Counted from the first letter of the stretch, positions 20,336-31,360 are shown. The stretch: DNA of 64,000 nucleotides from Sciurus carolinensis (GCF_902686445.1 NC_062220.1:89156143-89220142), one strand, 5' to 3'. The notes: generated by a model from the letters alone, not told the origin. A program made the numbers and translations.

Positions 20336-20397
20336 CATGAAGGTGTTTGGGGCAGCTTCAACTGCTGAAGATGGGGTTCCATCCCAAGCACCTCAAA

Positions 20398-20591
<194 letters not shown>

Positions 20592-20599
20592 AATACCCC

Positions 20600-21640
20600 T
20601 TAGGGAGCACTGGATCCTTTTCTTCTGTATTACTGCCATCGAGCAAAGAGACCACGGGGCCAAGATGACACACCTACTTGGAGCTCATGCCCTCACCCTA
20701 TTCTAGAACATCCTACGCTTACCCAGAACTCCAGAATTCCCTGACCACATGATCAAATGTCTATGTGGGTCTCTTCCCTGGACCTATCCTCCCAAGGGTG
20801 CACTGTAATCCTAGAATGTTCCCCATTGGTCTGAGTGGTGGCTGAAGGGGCAGCCTTGGGGGACTATGGATGAAGGTTAGGTGCAAAATTTCATTCAGGG
20901 GAAAATAAGCCTGGGGTAGGAAGAGAGGTGGGACAGGCAGAGTGTTGGAGCTTCCAGTTGTACTCTTGTCCCAGCTTCCACTAATGTTAGGGGCAGACCT
21001 AGAACCAGGATCTCATGCCAGGCCCAGGTGCTTAAAGGTTGACTGAGCTGAAGGTGGATGTCCCGAGTGATGCCATTAACTTGGACTTTCATCAGTTGCA
21101 ATTGAGAATATTGCACAGCACTTGCTAGCTATAAGCCAGGCAATCACAGGTTCTTTAATTCCAGTCTTACTAACTAATATCTGTAACACTCTAATCACAC
21201 ACCACACTTTACATAGTGGTAAAAATAGGTTAGAAAAAGACTAAGAAAGGATTGAGTTGGCCCCAGGGTTTCAGAAGACTTGTACTGAAATGCAAAAGTG
21301 TCACTGAAAGTGATCAGATAAGATCGTGAACCAGTCTAAGAACTTGTTCAGGGCACAGAACAATTCTAGGCCAGAGTCAAGTCTAGGCAGTTACAATACG
21401 TGTCATATCAAGCAGGGTTATAATGGATCTGAGCTGCAGCCCAAGGGACAGTGGCAAGACACTCATGATATATTCACTACATGGTCTGATGCTGGGGTGG
21501 GTGTGTACCACAGTGCCACTATCTTAGGTGCCTCTCCTTCTACGTGTTTCAAGTGAGGGGGTGACATTCAGAAGCTCACAGCCTGAGTTTGATACACCTA
21601 TGAATCCATGTACCTCTGATTTAACTCAATAAATTCACAG
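20600..21640. other. Unique sequence, nothing recognised
   Basis: About 1 kb with no repeat or exon I recognise. Confidence 0.35.
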
Positions 21641-21667
21641 GTGGTTATTATTATTATTATTACCTAT

Positions 21668-21868
21668 TATTGTACTAGAGATTGAATCCAGGGGCACTCA
21701 ACCACTGAGTCACTTTCCTAGCCCTTTTTTTGTATTTTATTTAGAGATGGTCTCTCTGAGTTGCTTAGGACCTCACTAAGTTGCTGAGACTGGCTTTGAA
21801 CTTGTGATCCTCCTGCCTCAGCCTCCTGAGCTGTTGGAATTAGAGGCGTGCACCACTGCACCCAGCTC
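21668..21868 (-). mobile_element. B1-dID SINE, antisense, next to an ATT repeat
   Basis: 'actagagattgaatccagg' through 'cctcctgcctcagcctcct' to 'gcgtgcaccactgcaccca'. (ATT)n lies at about 21646-21662 and 'attatttatta' follows the far end. Confidence 0.85.
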
Positions 21869-21884
21869 ATTATTTATTAACGAA

Positions 21885-22545
21885 ACTGGATTTCGGCCTC
21901 TGCTGCTGTAGTTGCAATAGACCCCAGCCAGCCACCTGCCAATGCTTCTTTCCAAGTTCTTATCTCATAAATTCAAAGAATGAAATTCATGAACATGGGC
22001 TGGGGTTGTAGCTCAGTGGTGGAGCACTTGCCTAGCACATGTGAGGCACTGGGTTTGATCCTCAGCACCACATAAAAATAAATAAATAATACGAAGGTAT
22101 TGTGTCTGTCTACAACTAAAAAACAAAATTCTTTAAAAAGAAAAAAGAAATTCATGAACAATGAAGAGTAAGCATAAAAGAAGGGGATTTATTCAAGTGA
22201 AAAGAACCAGAGGTCTTGCTGGGTGAGTGGGGACTTGATAGTATGTTGCCACTTAAGTATACTTGTCTAGGGGCTTATATAGATACTGGGTAGGGGCATT
22301 GATCATTATTTATGCTAATCAGGGTTAGAAAAGTAATAAGGCTGATTGGTTAGACCTTGAATCTGTAGCCTTCACTTACGTCTGTCCAGCCTCCCTTTTC
22401 CTGCCTCCCAGGGAAAATTGAGTGGGTTGGAATGTTTGGAATGTTTCTACACGTTAATTTCATGAAGCAGCCCATTCATTTAGAGAAACTTCTTTTGGGG
22501 TTGGGGGGCATTCCTTAACTGCTTCTTTTACTATCTATCCTACCA
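21885..22545 (-). mobile_element. Probable ERV LTR, antisense, carrying a long-tailed ID
   Basis: Read on the minus strand there is a TATA-like 'ctatataagcccc' (22272-22284) and about 85 bp further on 'gaataaatcccc' (R region), then a U5-like end. The spacing fits a retroviral LTR. Ends and target duplication were not determined. Confidence 0.5.
21996..22146 (+). mobile_element. Long-tailed ID SINE with exact 14-bp target duplication
   Basis: 'gctggggttgtagctcagtg' to 'ttgtgtctgtctacaac'. It is flanked by 'gaaattcatgaaca' at 21982-21995 and 22147-22160, identical on both sides, which suggests a relatively young insertion. Confidence 0.95.
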
Positions 22546-23369
22546 TATTCATTAGCACAATTCATTAATCACTTTGTATCTTATGATTGTGCTGTGCACC
22601 TAGTAGTTATTTACTTGTACAAACAAGGTGTAGAGTCATTCTGCTTTGGTACCTGGACTTAAAATGTAGTAACTCATGGTAAACTACTGCTTTATAAAAT
22701 GGAATAACTCAAGATTAGTTTGAAAACTGCTGTTCTCTGTGGTTTCTGAGCAGGGTACAGCCTGCTGTCCACAGTGGGCTTTGTTCTAATTTTTGCTGGT
22801 CACTCTGGGCTTTGAGACTCACCCTCAGCCACAGGGAAAAACATTACTGCTGCTGTCCACAGGCCAGTGGGACTCTGGCTGCAGAAGCCCCCCCCTGCAT
22901 TAGTCATAGGCAGACAGGAAAGGTAGCGATTTCCCATCCCTGCTTTCCAATTGACTGTTCTGTGCTCAGATCAAAATGATCTGCCTTGGGGAAAGTGGTC
23001 CCTTTATATTTATTGGAAAGCTAATAGATGAAGGCCCATGAAATAAACCACAGTGCTGGAACTTAAAATTCCCCACCTTCAGTAAAGAATTACAAAATTA
23101 TAAACAATTTAGTTTTAAAGATCTTAACTGACTTTATTTTTGATTCTGGAATCAGGCAACATTTCAGTCCACCATAAAATAGAATAACTGTTCCAATGGT
23201 CCAAGCAAGGAGGTTGGTTTTATAGACAAGAGTAGGCTTGAAGGAAACAGAACAAAAACCAAAAAACAGATTGGTCATTTCAAAGTTATTTTCCTTGTAA
23301 GGCAGGGATAATATTAAAAATACTGAGATGCTGCAAGAAATCAAACTCGTGCTTAAAGTGGTTCAGCAA
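22546..23369. other. Unique sequence, nothing recognised
   Basis: No confident repeat or exon. Confidence 0.35.
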
Positions 23370-23600
23370 GGCAAACTTGACTTCAGCCAGAAGGGTGTGC
23401 TACCTAACCTGACTAGCAAGCACACCTGGGCAGGTAATCGGCCTGCTTTTATTCGTGACACAGCACTTCCCCTTGCCTGATAGGAGGAGCCCAGGGTTAC
23501 TCAGTGATTAGCTAATTTTAAAATTGAGGTGGGCAAAGGGAAGGGCTATAATTAAAATGGCTACTTTTGGATCTTACATCCCAATGAAGGTTAAATACTA
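23370..23600 (-). mobile_element. Possible LTR fragment, antisense
   Basis: 'gcctgcttttattcgtgac' contains a reversed AATAAA, set in sequence that reads like a rodent ERV LTR. No boundaries were found. Confidence 0.3.
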
Positions 23601-24365
23601 CATTCAGAAAATGGATCACCAAACTTCCTATTTTTCATAGACAGGGAGACAGAACAATAGGAAAATAACTGGTAGTTAACATCAAATTATTTCAAGCCAC
23701 TTCTTCTGTGTAAGCATTAAGGCAGAGGGAACTTCATTATTATACCCATTGAAACAAGTCAAATTTTGGGAAATTTGGCTGTAATTTCTCTAATCCTGAT
23801 TTCTTGGACGTTCATATGAACAGCTTAGTTTCAACTTGGTGATGTGAAGTTTAGCTTGAGTGATTCCATTCTGATTTTTAGCCTGGTGTGTTAGGAGGTA
23901 GTGCAGAAGCTTAGACCAATAAAATGGACTACTGTAATGTTTAACAGATTCCATTACATAGTTGCAGAAAGATGCAAAAAGGAAGGACAATATACTTGAA
24001 TTTCTCTGTTGATAATCTATGCCCTCAGCCTTGTTTGCTGAACATCTGAAGAGCACCTGCAAATCTTACAAAGGAAGATTATGGAAAACAGAACATCTTT
24101 GGACCCCTCCTCTTGCTGGGCCAGGGACAGAAGACCTTCAGGAGCTGCAGCCCTGTGACTGTCACTCTGGCTGTGAAACATTCTTGTTATTCTTGTTTTG
24201 TCTTCTCTGCCTTCCCTAGGTTTGTGATGGTCAAAAGATGGGAACTGTTTAATCAACTCCAGGACATGCCATTAGGGACATATAAATAGTCCTTGTATTT
24301 AGGAGCCTGCCTTCAGCCTTGTCCTGAATCTCAAGTCCTTGCAGCATTATCCTTGGTCCTATGTA

Positions 24366-24379
24366 TAAAATAAATTCTT
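24366..24379 (+). repeat. Outer L1 target duplication, left copy
   Basis: 'taaaataaattctt', identical to 25322-25335. Confidence 0.9.
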
Positions 24380-24487
24380 TTCTTTGTCTTTTTTTCTTAT
24401 TGTAAACAAATGGGATACATGTTGTTTCTCTGTTTGTACATGGAGTAAAGGCGTACCATTTGTGTAATCATAAATTTACATAGGGTA

Positions 24488-24883
24488 GGGGCTGCGAATT
24501 AGTGCAGCCACTCTGGAAAGCAGTGTGGAGACTCCTTAGAAAACTTGGAATGGAACCACCATTTGACCCAGCTATCCCACTCCTTGGCCTATACCCAAAG
24601 GACCTAAAATCAGCATATTACAGAGATACAGCCACATCAATGTTTATAGCTGCTCAGTTCACAATAGCCAGATTGTGGAACCAACCTAGATGTCCTTCAA
24701 TTGATGAATGGATAAAGAAAATGTGGTATATATATATATACAATGGAATATTACTCAGCCATAAAGAATGATAAAATTATGGCATTTGCAGGCAAATGGA
24801 TGAAATTGGAGAATATCATGCTAAGTGAGATAAGCCAATCTCAAAAAACCAAAGGACGAATGATATTGCTAATAAGTGGATGA
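24488..24883 (+). pseudogene. LINE-1 ORF2 carboxy-terminal relic
   Basis: This is the extreme C-terminus of the L1 ORF2 reverse transcriptase/endonuclease protein, beyond the RT domain. QPLWKAVWRLLRKL, PFDPAIPLLGLYPKD, MFIAAQFTIARLWNQP and DEWIKKMW are conserved landmarks. The open frame from 24502 goes out of phase at an expanded (TA)n at about 24727-24741 and stops at 24771. The ancestral frame resumes afterwards (NDKIMAFAGKWMKLENIMLS) and ends at TGA 24881-24883. It is non-functional. Confidence 0.9.
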
Positions 24884-24909
24884 TGACACATAATGGGGGG
24901 TGGGAGGGG

Positions 24910-24939
24910 TTAGTGTTAGGGTTAGAGTTAGGGTTAGGG
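24910..24939 (+). repeat. Telomere-like TTAGGG-type repeats in the nested L1 3' UTR
   Basis: Five consecutive TTAG-type units, three of them perfect TTAGGG, in a polypurine G-rich tract. The same motif is present in reverse in the host L1 at about 25257-25288, so it belongs to this L1 subfamily. Confidence 0.85.
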
Positions 24940-25256
24940 AGGGGGGCAAGAATGGAGGAAGGAAGGACTGTATAGAGGGAAAAGAGGGGTGGGAGGGGTT
25001 GGGGGAAGGGGAAAAATAACAGAATGAATCAAACAACATTACCCTATGTAAATTTATGATTACACAAATGGTGGGCCTTTAAGCCATGTACAAACAGAGA
25101 AACAACATGTATCCCATTTGTTTACAAAAAACAAAAACAAAAAAAAAAATTTACATAGGGTAATGTTTGATTCATTCTGTTATTTTTTCCCTTCCCCCCA
25201 CCCCTCCCACCCCTCTTTTCCCTCTATACAGTCCTTTCTCCATTCTTGACCCCCTC

Positions 25257-25288
25257 CCTAACCCTAACTCTAACCCTAACACTAACCC
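25257..25288 (-). repeat. Telomere-like repeats in the host L1 3' UTR
   Basis: 'cctaaccctaactctaacc' and the following bases are the reverse complement of the 24910-24939 tract. Confidence 0.85.
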
Positions 25289-25321
25289 CTCCCACCCTCC
25301 ATTATGTGTCATCATCCACTT

Positions 25322-25335
25322 TAAAATAAATTCTT
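25322..25335 (+). repeat. Outer L1 target duplication, right copy
   Basis: Identical to 24366-24379. Confidence 0.9.
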
Positions 25336-26135
25336 GAACATTCCCTGTAACTGTTTGTGACTGTCATCCTCCCCCACTGGAGAGAGAAAGAAGAAAACAC
25401 AGCCAGGGCAGATAAAAAGTCTCAATAGGCTGGGAGGCCAGGGCAGGGTGCAGACAATACTTATCATTGCTGAGATCAAAATCTGAGGCAATTCGTTTAC
25501 TTAGCAGCCCTTGTCTAGCTGTGGGTAGACATTGAAAGGACATTCAAGTAATGAGGATTTTGAACTCTGGAATGAGTTGCCTAGGTGGGATACAATTTCC
25601 TTGCCTTGAAGGTCTTTAAAGGTGGGAGAAAGGTTTAGGGAGGATTCAGGTACAGATTGGCTGCACAGAGAGGAAAGAATTATTTTTGCATCTTGCTGAG
25701 GGAAAGAGGAGCAGCTAGCTGAATAGAATCCATCTTCCCTTCCCCTCTTTATCTTCTCAAGCAACTATAACAAACCATGGCAGCAGTAATAACTGTCTCC
25801 TGTAGTGTATTTCCCCAGACTCTCCCACTTCTTCGATTGGTGCTGACAGAGGCAACCTTACATGGGAAGTCTCCTGTTGTTAGCACCCTTGGCAGAAGAG
25901 ACCCTAGCAGGGGGAGTTGCTTGGGCAGAGGACTGGCATCTGACCCAGAGCCAGGCTCTCGCAGGTTTCTTTTCAACTGATGTTTGAGGCTGTGAATCTG
26001 GTGGAATATTAGTGGTGGAAAGAATTCCACTACAGTTTAAATTGCATTTCTGAAAAATTTCTATTTATTTTAAAAATAGATTGTCGATATTATCTCCTTT
26101 TGAACATTTGCCAAGGTGCAGGATGGTTTAGCTTG
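25336..26135. other. Unique sequence, nothing recognised
   Basis: The first ~30 bp could be the tail of the LTR in which the L1 landed. The rest is unassigned. Confidence 0.35.
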
Positions 26136-26155
26136 TGATGAGCCTCATTAGAATT

Positions 26156-26184
26156 TTCTCTCTCTTTCTCTCTCTCTCTCTCTT

Positions 26185-26230
<46 letters not shown>

Positions 26231-26335
26231 AGTTGTCTCTAAGTTGCCTAGGCTGGCCATGAACTTGTGATTCTCCTCCTCCTGACTCCATCTCCTGCAT
26301 CACTGGGATTACCGGGGTGAGTCACCATGTCCAGC
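26156..26335 (-). mobile_element. B1 SINE, antisense, with pyrimidine tail and target duplication
   Basis: 'gttgcctaggctggccatg' to 'gtgagtcaccatgtccagct'. The flanks 'gagcctcattagaatt' (26140-26155) and 'gagccttatttgaatt' (26336-26351) match at 13 of 16 positions, so the TC microsatellite lies inside the insertion and grew from its tail. Confidence 0.75.
26158..26229 (+). repeat. (TC)n microsatellite
   Basis: About 70 bp of TC units with a few TTTC interruptions, adjoining an antisense B1. Confidence 0.9.
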
Positions 26336-26620
26336 TGAGCCTTATTTGAATTGATGCAGACAGCAGATGCAATGTGAGAGAGAGGGAAGGGGAAGGGGAA
26401 GGGAAGGGAAGGGAAGATTGATTCTCCTTTGCCTAATTGCATGATCTACTTAACTGTCAGGCAATGCCTAAGGGGTTTGACTCCAAACCAGAGAACTCAG
26501 AGGAACATATTGTTGGGAAGTGCCCAACCTTGCTGGAGACAGATAGACCAGATGATCTGATTATAGCTTCATTGTCTTGAACCCTGCATGGCTCCTTTCT
26601 TTAAGAAATATAGAATAATA

Positions 26621-26815
26621 AGCCAGATGTGGTGGAGCATGCCTGTAATCTCAGCTGCTGGAGAAGCTGAGGCAGGAGGATCGCAGTTCAAAGTCAGCCT
26701 CAGCAATTTAGTGAGGCCCTAAGCAACTTAATGATACCCTGTCTCTAAATAAAATATAAAAAGGGCTGAGAATGTGATTCTGTGGTTAAGCACCCGTGGG
26801 TTCAATACCTGGTAC
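26621..26815 (+). mobile_element. B1-dID SINE
   Basis: 'gccagatgtggtggagcatg', 'ccctgtctctaaataaaata' and dID 'gctgagaatgtgattctg'. A (TTAA)n tract follows at about 26820-26843. Confidence 0.85.
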
Positions 26816-27138
26816 CAAATTTAATTAATTAATTAATTAATAATATATATACACACACAGATCTATGTATATATATATAAAATAAAAGTGCATTTTTTAA
26901 AAAATAAAAATCTCTTTTTACTTCTTCTATGGATATCAACTCAAAGAAAGAGGTAGCAAAGTCTCTGGTTTCAGAGAGGATTTTTGTTTTGAAGGAAGGT
27001 GTCAGGGGATGGATCTAACATGAAAGTCAGCTGCCAGTTTTCACCTTTGATAGATTATAAAATGTCCTGCTGTCTCCCCCACTACCCCTGGCTATTCCTT
27101 CTCAACTTTAGGTGACAAGTTTATTACCAAAAACACCA

Positions 27139-27226
27139 AGGATAGCGCAGGGGGTATAGTATAGTGACAGAGCACCTGCCTAGCCTGTGAGAGGCCCTGG
27201 GTTCAATCTCCAGTTGTGCAAAAATA
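27139..27226 (+). mobile_element. ID SINE
   Basis: 'gggggtatagtatagtgac', 'gcctagcctgtgagaggcc' and B-box 'gggttcaatctcc'. Confidence 0.8.
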
Positions 27227-27706
27227 AGACAGGTACAGATTAGCAAAGCCTGTGAAAATCAGGAAAATAAATATTTACTATATTGTTTATAAAACAAAAG
27301 GTGATTTATTTCTTCAGTGGGAAATGTCAATCCTTGAAAAGAGGAGGTTACAGTTTTTTGCTTTAAGGTTTTGGTATTGTGGGAAACACATACATACATA
27401 TATTTACACATGTATATATGCATGGGTATTTTCTTTAGATACATGCTGTTCCCTACATAAATAATCCAATGTGTGTGACTATGTATGAATATGCCCTACA
27501 GGTTAAAAAAAAATTGACACAGGCTTGGAATGTAACTCAACAGAAGTGGGTTTCAGCAATTTGTTTCATTTTCATAGAATAAGAGCGTGTTTAATTTTAC
27601 CCCTGGGTAACAGAAGGTGGGGGGCTTCTGGCTGTGACACCAAATATGTGTGTGCGTCAGGGGGTGCACACATGTTTATAATCTGAGAAGGCAGTACTGT
27701 GGTTTG

Positions 27707-28030
27707 AATCTGAAATGTCCCCTGAAGCTCATGTGTTGAAGGCAAGGTCCCTAGTCCCTAGTGCACAGCACTTTAGGGAGGTGGTAGAACTTTTAAGAGG
27801 TGGGGCCTAGTTGAAGGAAGTCAGGTCATTGGCAGGATGCCTTTGAAGGGTTATGGGGTCCCTGGCTCCTCCTGTCTCTCTTTACCTTCCTGGCCTTCAT
27901 GCATTAGGTAGCCTATCATGACATTCTGCCTCACCACAGGCCAGAAGTGATAAGCCAAGAGACCCTAGGCTGAAATCTCTAAAACCATGAGTCAAAATAA
28001 ATCTATCCTCCTTTAAAATTGTTTATCTCT
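27707..28030 (+). mobile_element. MaLR-type solo LTR, sense
   Basis: 'tgtggtttgaatctgaaatg', 'gaggtggggcctagttg', 'ccatgagtcaaaataaa' and 'cctcctttaaaattg' run in MLT1/MaLR LTR order, with AATAAA near 27996-28001. The 3' end is lost at a SINE boundary. Confidence 0.75.
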
Positions 28031-28049
28031 GGTTTCTTTTCTTTTCTTA

Positions 28050-28183
28050 TCCTTTTTTCTTTTTGATGATACAAGGGATTAAACCTAGAGGTGCTCTACC
28101 ACTGAGCTACACCTCCAGTCCCTTTTGTGTTTTCTATTTTGAGACAGCATCTTGATAAGTTGCCAAGGCTGGCCTCAAACTTG
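28050..28183 (-). mobile_element. B1-dID SINE, antisense, truncated
   Basis: 'gggattaaacctagaggtgc' and 'gagacagcatcttgataag', breaking off in B1 at 'ctggcctcaaacttg'. Confidence 0.8.
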
Positions 28184-28196
28184 TGATACACATTGA

Positions 28197-28425
28197 ATTG
28201 AAAAAAAAAAATTTTTTTTTTTTTTCGGTAGTGGGGATTGAACTCAGAGACACTTAAACACTGAACCACATCCCTAGCCCATTTTTATATTTTATTTAGA
28301 GACAGGATCTCACTAAATTGCTTAGGGCTTCCCTATGTTGCTGAGGCTGACTTTTAACTTCAAACCCTCCTGCCTTAGATTCCCAAGTAACTGGGAATAC
28401 AGGCATGTGTCTCTATGCCCATCTT
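28197..28425 (-). mobile_element. B1-dID SINE, antisense, inserted beside the previous one
   Basis: 'gtggggattgaactcagag' to 'tgggaatacaggcatgtgt'. It is flanked by the exact 13-bp duplication 'tgatacacattga' at 28184-28196 and 28426-28438. Confidence 0.95.
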
Positions 28426-29244
28426 TGATACACATTGATTTTGACCCAATTCCTTGTATAGGAATTTATGGAGACAATTTGGCAAGCATGCAAAAATGGA
28501 AGTATTGGTATACACGTTAGTAAAAAATTCAAACATTGGAGACAACAACATATCATCTGTCAGGACAAGACATTACTTACCATCCATTAAATAAACCAGA
28601 CTGCATCTTACCATAGAATAATGAACAGTCATTCAAATGGTGAGGTAAATCCACATTTCTTGCCTAGAAATCTATAAATAGAAAACCCAGTAAAGCTATT
28701 TAAACAAAATAATAATAATAATAATAATAATGAGATGACACAGTAAGGAAGAGGAAGAAGAGAGTGAGAAAGTGAGGTTGGGGCAGGGGAAGATGATTAT
28801 GTTCTCTAGAAGTGACTGCTGCCAGCAGGACTTGGATTTGAACCTTAGAATTTTGCATGTGGAGTGAAGGAAATGTGCATCTCCGTGAGTCCCAAGAACG
28901 CTCTGCAGTGGTCAGGCAGGTGTGCTTTTGGAGCCGGCCTTGCAAGTGCTGTGTTCCCAGGCCTGGCCCAGCTGTCTGAGTTCTTCCTCAGACTCCTGCT
29001 CTGTCTGGGAGCTCTGCTCTTTCCTCCAGGCAGGGAAGCAGTCTGAAAAATGATTCATGCGGAGGTGTAGGTGATTCATTGAGTTATGGGAGCATCGTGC
29101 ATGACTTTATATTAAAAAGGAGCCATTCAGAGAAATACCTGGCCTCCTGGAGGGAAACTCAATCTATGTAACCATTGAAAGTTACAGTTGTACCAAAACT
29201 CTGGATTGTAGAAAAAATTTAACTTAGCAATTCCGCTTTTGAGA

Positions 29245-29480
29245 ATGTATTCCTGGATTCAATCCCTAGCACCAAAGAGAAAAAGGAAGGAAGGAAGGAA
29301 GGAAGGGAGGAAGGAAGGAAGGAAGGAAGGAAGGAAGGAAGGAGAGAAAGGAAGAAAGAAAGAAGAAAGAGAGGGAGAGAAGGAAGGAAGGGGAGAAGGG
29401 GAGAGAGAGAGAGAAGGAAGGAAGGAAGGAAGGAAGGAAGGAAGGAAGGAAGGAAGGAAGGAAGGAAGGAAGGAAGGGAG
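29245..29480 (+). repeat. (GGAA)n microsatellite grown from a truncated SINE end
   Basis: 'tggattcaatccctagcacc' (29256-29275 region) is the B-box end of an ID/dID, followed by AAAGAGAAAAAGG and then about 200 bp of GGAA units with GAGA interruptions. Confidence 0.85.
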
Positions 29481-29842
29481 ATTCCAAGGAAATAAATATA
29501 TAGAACGTTTAAGTGTATGCTATAATATTCATTATAGCAGTTTTTTATAATAGTGGGAATTAGGACTCACTTATATGTCCAAGAATAGAGGATTAGATGC
29601 ATTTCATCAGTTCTCCTCAATGGAATATATGATTCCCCCCCAAATTATTGTTGTATGGTAATATGCTTATTGTCATGGTAAATGTTCACTATATGATGTT
29701 AGTGTAAAAACCAGATCCCAAAATAAAATGACTCCAAGGTTTAAAATGGTATAAAAAAAAAAAAGCAAAATGTTAAAAAATATTTATTCCTGAATTATAT
29801 GTGATGATCATCTTCTCTGTCTTTATTGAATGTCACTTTTTA

Positions 29843-30041
29843 AAAATTTGTTTTGATACTGGAGATTGAACCCAGGGCCTCACTCATGGTAGACTCTATT
29901 ACAGAGCTGTATCCCAAGTCCTTTTTATTTTATTTTGAGACAGGGTCTCACTAAGTTGCTAAGTTGACCTCAAACTTGTGATCTTCCTATCTCAGCTTCT
30001 GGAGTAACTGGGATTATGGGTATATGCTACTGTGCATGGTG
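29843..30041 (-). mobile_element. B1-dID SINE, antisense
   Basis: 'actggagattgaacccaggg' to 'ggagtaactgggattatggg'. Confidence 0.85.
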
Positions 30042-30140
30042 AACATGTTGTTTTTGAAATAAGAAATGAATAATGTGATTACACTTCTATTTTTTTAAAA
30101 GGCAAGGGAACTCAAAGTACACCAATCCTATAGGACATCC

Positions 30141-30567
30141 TGTGCTATGGTTTGGATATGGCTCAAGTGTGTCCCCCAAGGGTCCATGTGTAGAAATTTA
30201 ATCCCCATTGTGAGCATAAGAGGGTAGAAATTTAATCCAACTGTAATATTTAGAGGTGTAGCTTTTGGGATGTCATTAGAATTAGGTCAGCTCATTAGGG
30301 TGGAGTCCTCATGATGGAATCTTTAGTGCCCTTAAGAAGAGAGAGAAAAACCAGGTATACATGAATGGTCTCTGTCTCTTGCCTTATGATGCCCTTGCAC
30401 TGCCTTAGGACTCTTCCAGTAAGAAAACCATCACCAGAGGTGGCCGTTGACCTTGAACTTCCAGACCCATGAGCGAAAATAAACCTCTCTTCTTTATAAA
30501 GTTAGCTTTATAAAGATAACCTGGCCTTGGATATTTCATTATAATAATGCAAAACAGACTAATACAT
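30141..30567 (+). mobile_element. MaLR-type solo LTR, sense
   Basis: It starts TGTGCTATGGTTTGGATATGG and ends near 'cagactaatacat', with 'catcc' at 30136-30140 and 30568-30572 (a 5-bp duplication). Inside are 'tggagtcctcatgatgg' and 'cccatgagcgaaaataaa', the MaLR U3/R landmarks. Confidence 0.8.
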
Positions 30568-30581
30568 CATCCTACACTTTT

Positions 30582-30712
30582 TTAAAAATATTTTTCTTAG
30601 TTGTTGATGGACCTTTATTTTATTGCCTTATTTATAGGCGGTGCTGAAAATCGAACCCAGTGCCTCACACATGCTAGGCAAGCGCTCTACCACTGAACCA
30701 CAACCCCAGCCC
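30582..30712 (-). mobile_element. Long-tailed ID SINE, antisense, with target duplication
   Basis: 'agttgttgatggacc' then 'gctctaccactgaaccaca'. The flanks 'tcatcctacactttt' (30567-30581) and 'tcatcctatactttt' (30713-30727) differ at one base. The target included the 3' duplication of the MaLR LTR, so this insertion is younger. Confidence 0.9.
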
Positions 30713-31235
30713 TCATCCTATACTTTTAACTTCACTAGGACACGTACACATGTCTGTCTTTGTGCATTACTCTACCTCTAAAGCTTAGCATAATCTTGTC
30801 ACATGAATATTATTTATGAATATTTGTTAAATGAACGAATGAACAGACATAAGAACAAGAAAAGTGGTAGTAATAGGAGGCTCAGGATAGAGGAGAAATT
30901 CACAAGAAACTGCACACAATTGCCTGGTCTCTTCCATGTGGATTTGATAGTTGAGCTCTGTGAGATGGGACCTGTTCATCTTTGGATGCCTCACAGGGCC
31001 TTTTCTACAATAGGAGGAGCTCTATAAATATTGCATGAAACTATAAATGCTGGCTTCTCCTCTTCTTACTGTAATAATATCCATAGACAGCCCCACAGTT
31101 GCTGAATGCTTGCCCTGGTGGCAGATCACATGCAAGAATTGGAATTACAGCCGTTCAATAGGAAGTTATATTGTTTGGGTAAGATTTACTAAAAGTAATA
31201 GAAAGAAAACAAAGTAAGAATGGCCTAAAAATTCA

Positions 31236-31360
31236 GTCTATGGGATTGTAACTCAGTGGTAGAGCACTTGCCTAGCACATGTGAGGCACTGGGTTCAATT
31301 CTCAGCATCACATACAAAAAATGAATAAAATAAAAGTCTATCAACATTTTTTAAAAAGTC
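31236..31360 (+). mobile_element. Long-tailed ID SINE
   Basis: 'gggattgtaactcagtggta' and 'gcctagcacatgtgaggcac' with a worn tail 'aaaagtctatcaacatt'. Confidence 0.85.

Larger units (their letters stand above)
24488..25146 (+). mobile_element. Nested L1 3' end inserted into the antisense L1
   Basis: 5'-truncated L1: end of ORF2 (to the TGA at 24881-24883), a G-rich 3' UTR with telomere-like repeats, and a poly(A) tail from ~25125. It is flanked by 'aaatttacatagggta' at 24472-24487 and 25147-25162, a 16-bp duplication of the host L1's own 3' UTR. Guest and host 3' UTRs look nearly identical, so the second insertion followed the first within a short time or from the same subfamily. Confidence 0.95.
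24380..25321 (-). mobile_element. Antisense L1 3' end, split by a nested L1
   Basis: Poly(T) at about 24380-24396 begins an antisense L1 3' UTR that runs to 24487 and resumes at 25163-25321. Between these lies a sense L1. The whole is flanked by 'taaaataaattctt' at 24366-24379 and 25322-25335, a 14-bp exact target duplication. The copy is 5'-truncated at the end of ORF2, so it carries only 3' UTR. The target contains AATAAA downstream of a TATA-like 'acatataaatag' (24278-24289), so the target may itself be the R region of an old LTR. Confidence 0.9.

Noticed and set aside
24910..24939. Interstitial telomeric repeat from chromosome fusion
   Set aside because: The same tract occurs in two L1 3' UTRs here, so it was carried by L1 and is not a fusion scar.
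24366..25335. Large palindrome as a distinct hairpin element or twin-primed inversion
   Set aside because: Two separate target duplications and two poly(A)/poly(T) tails show two independent L1 insertions.
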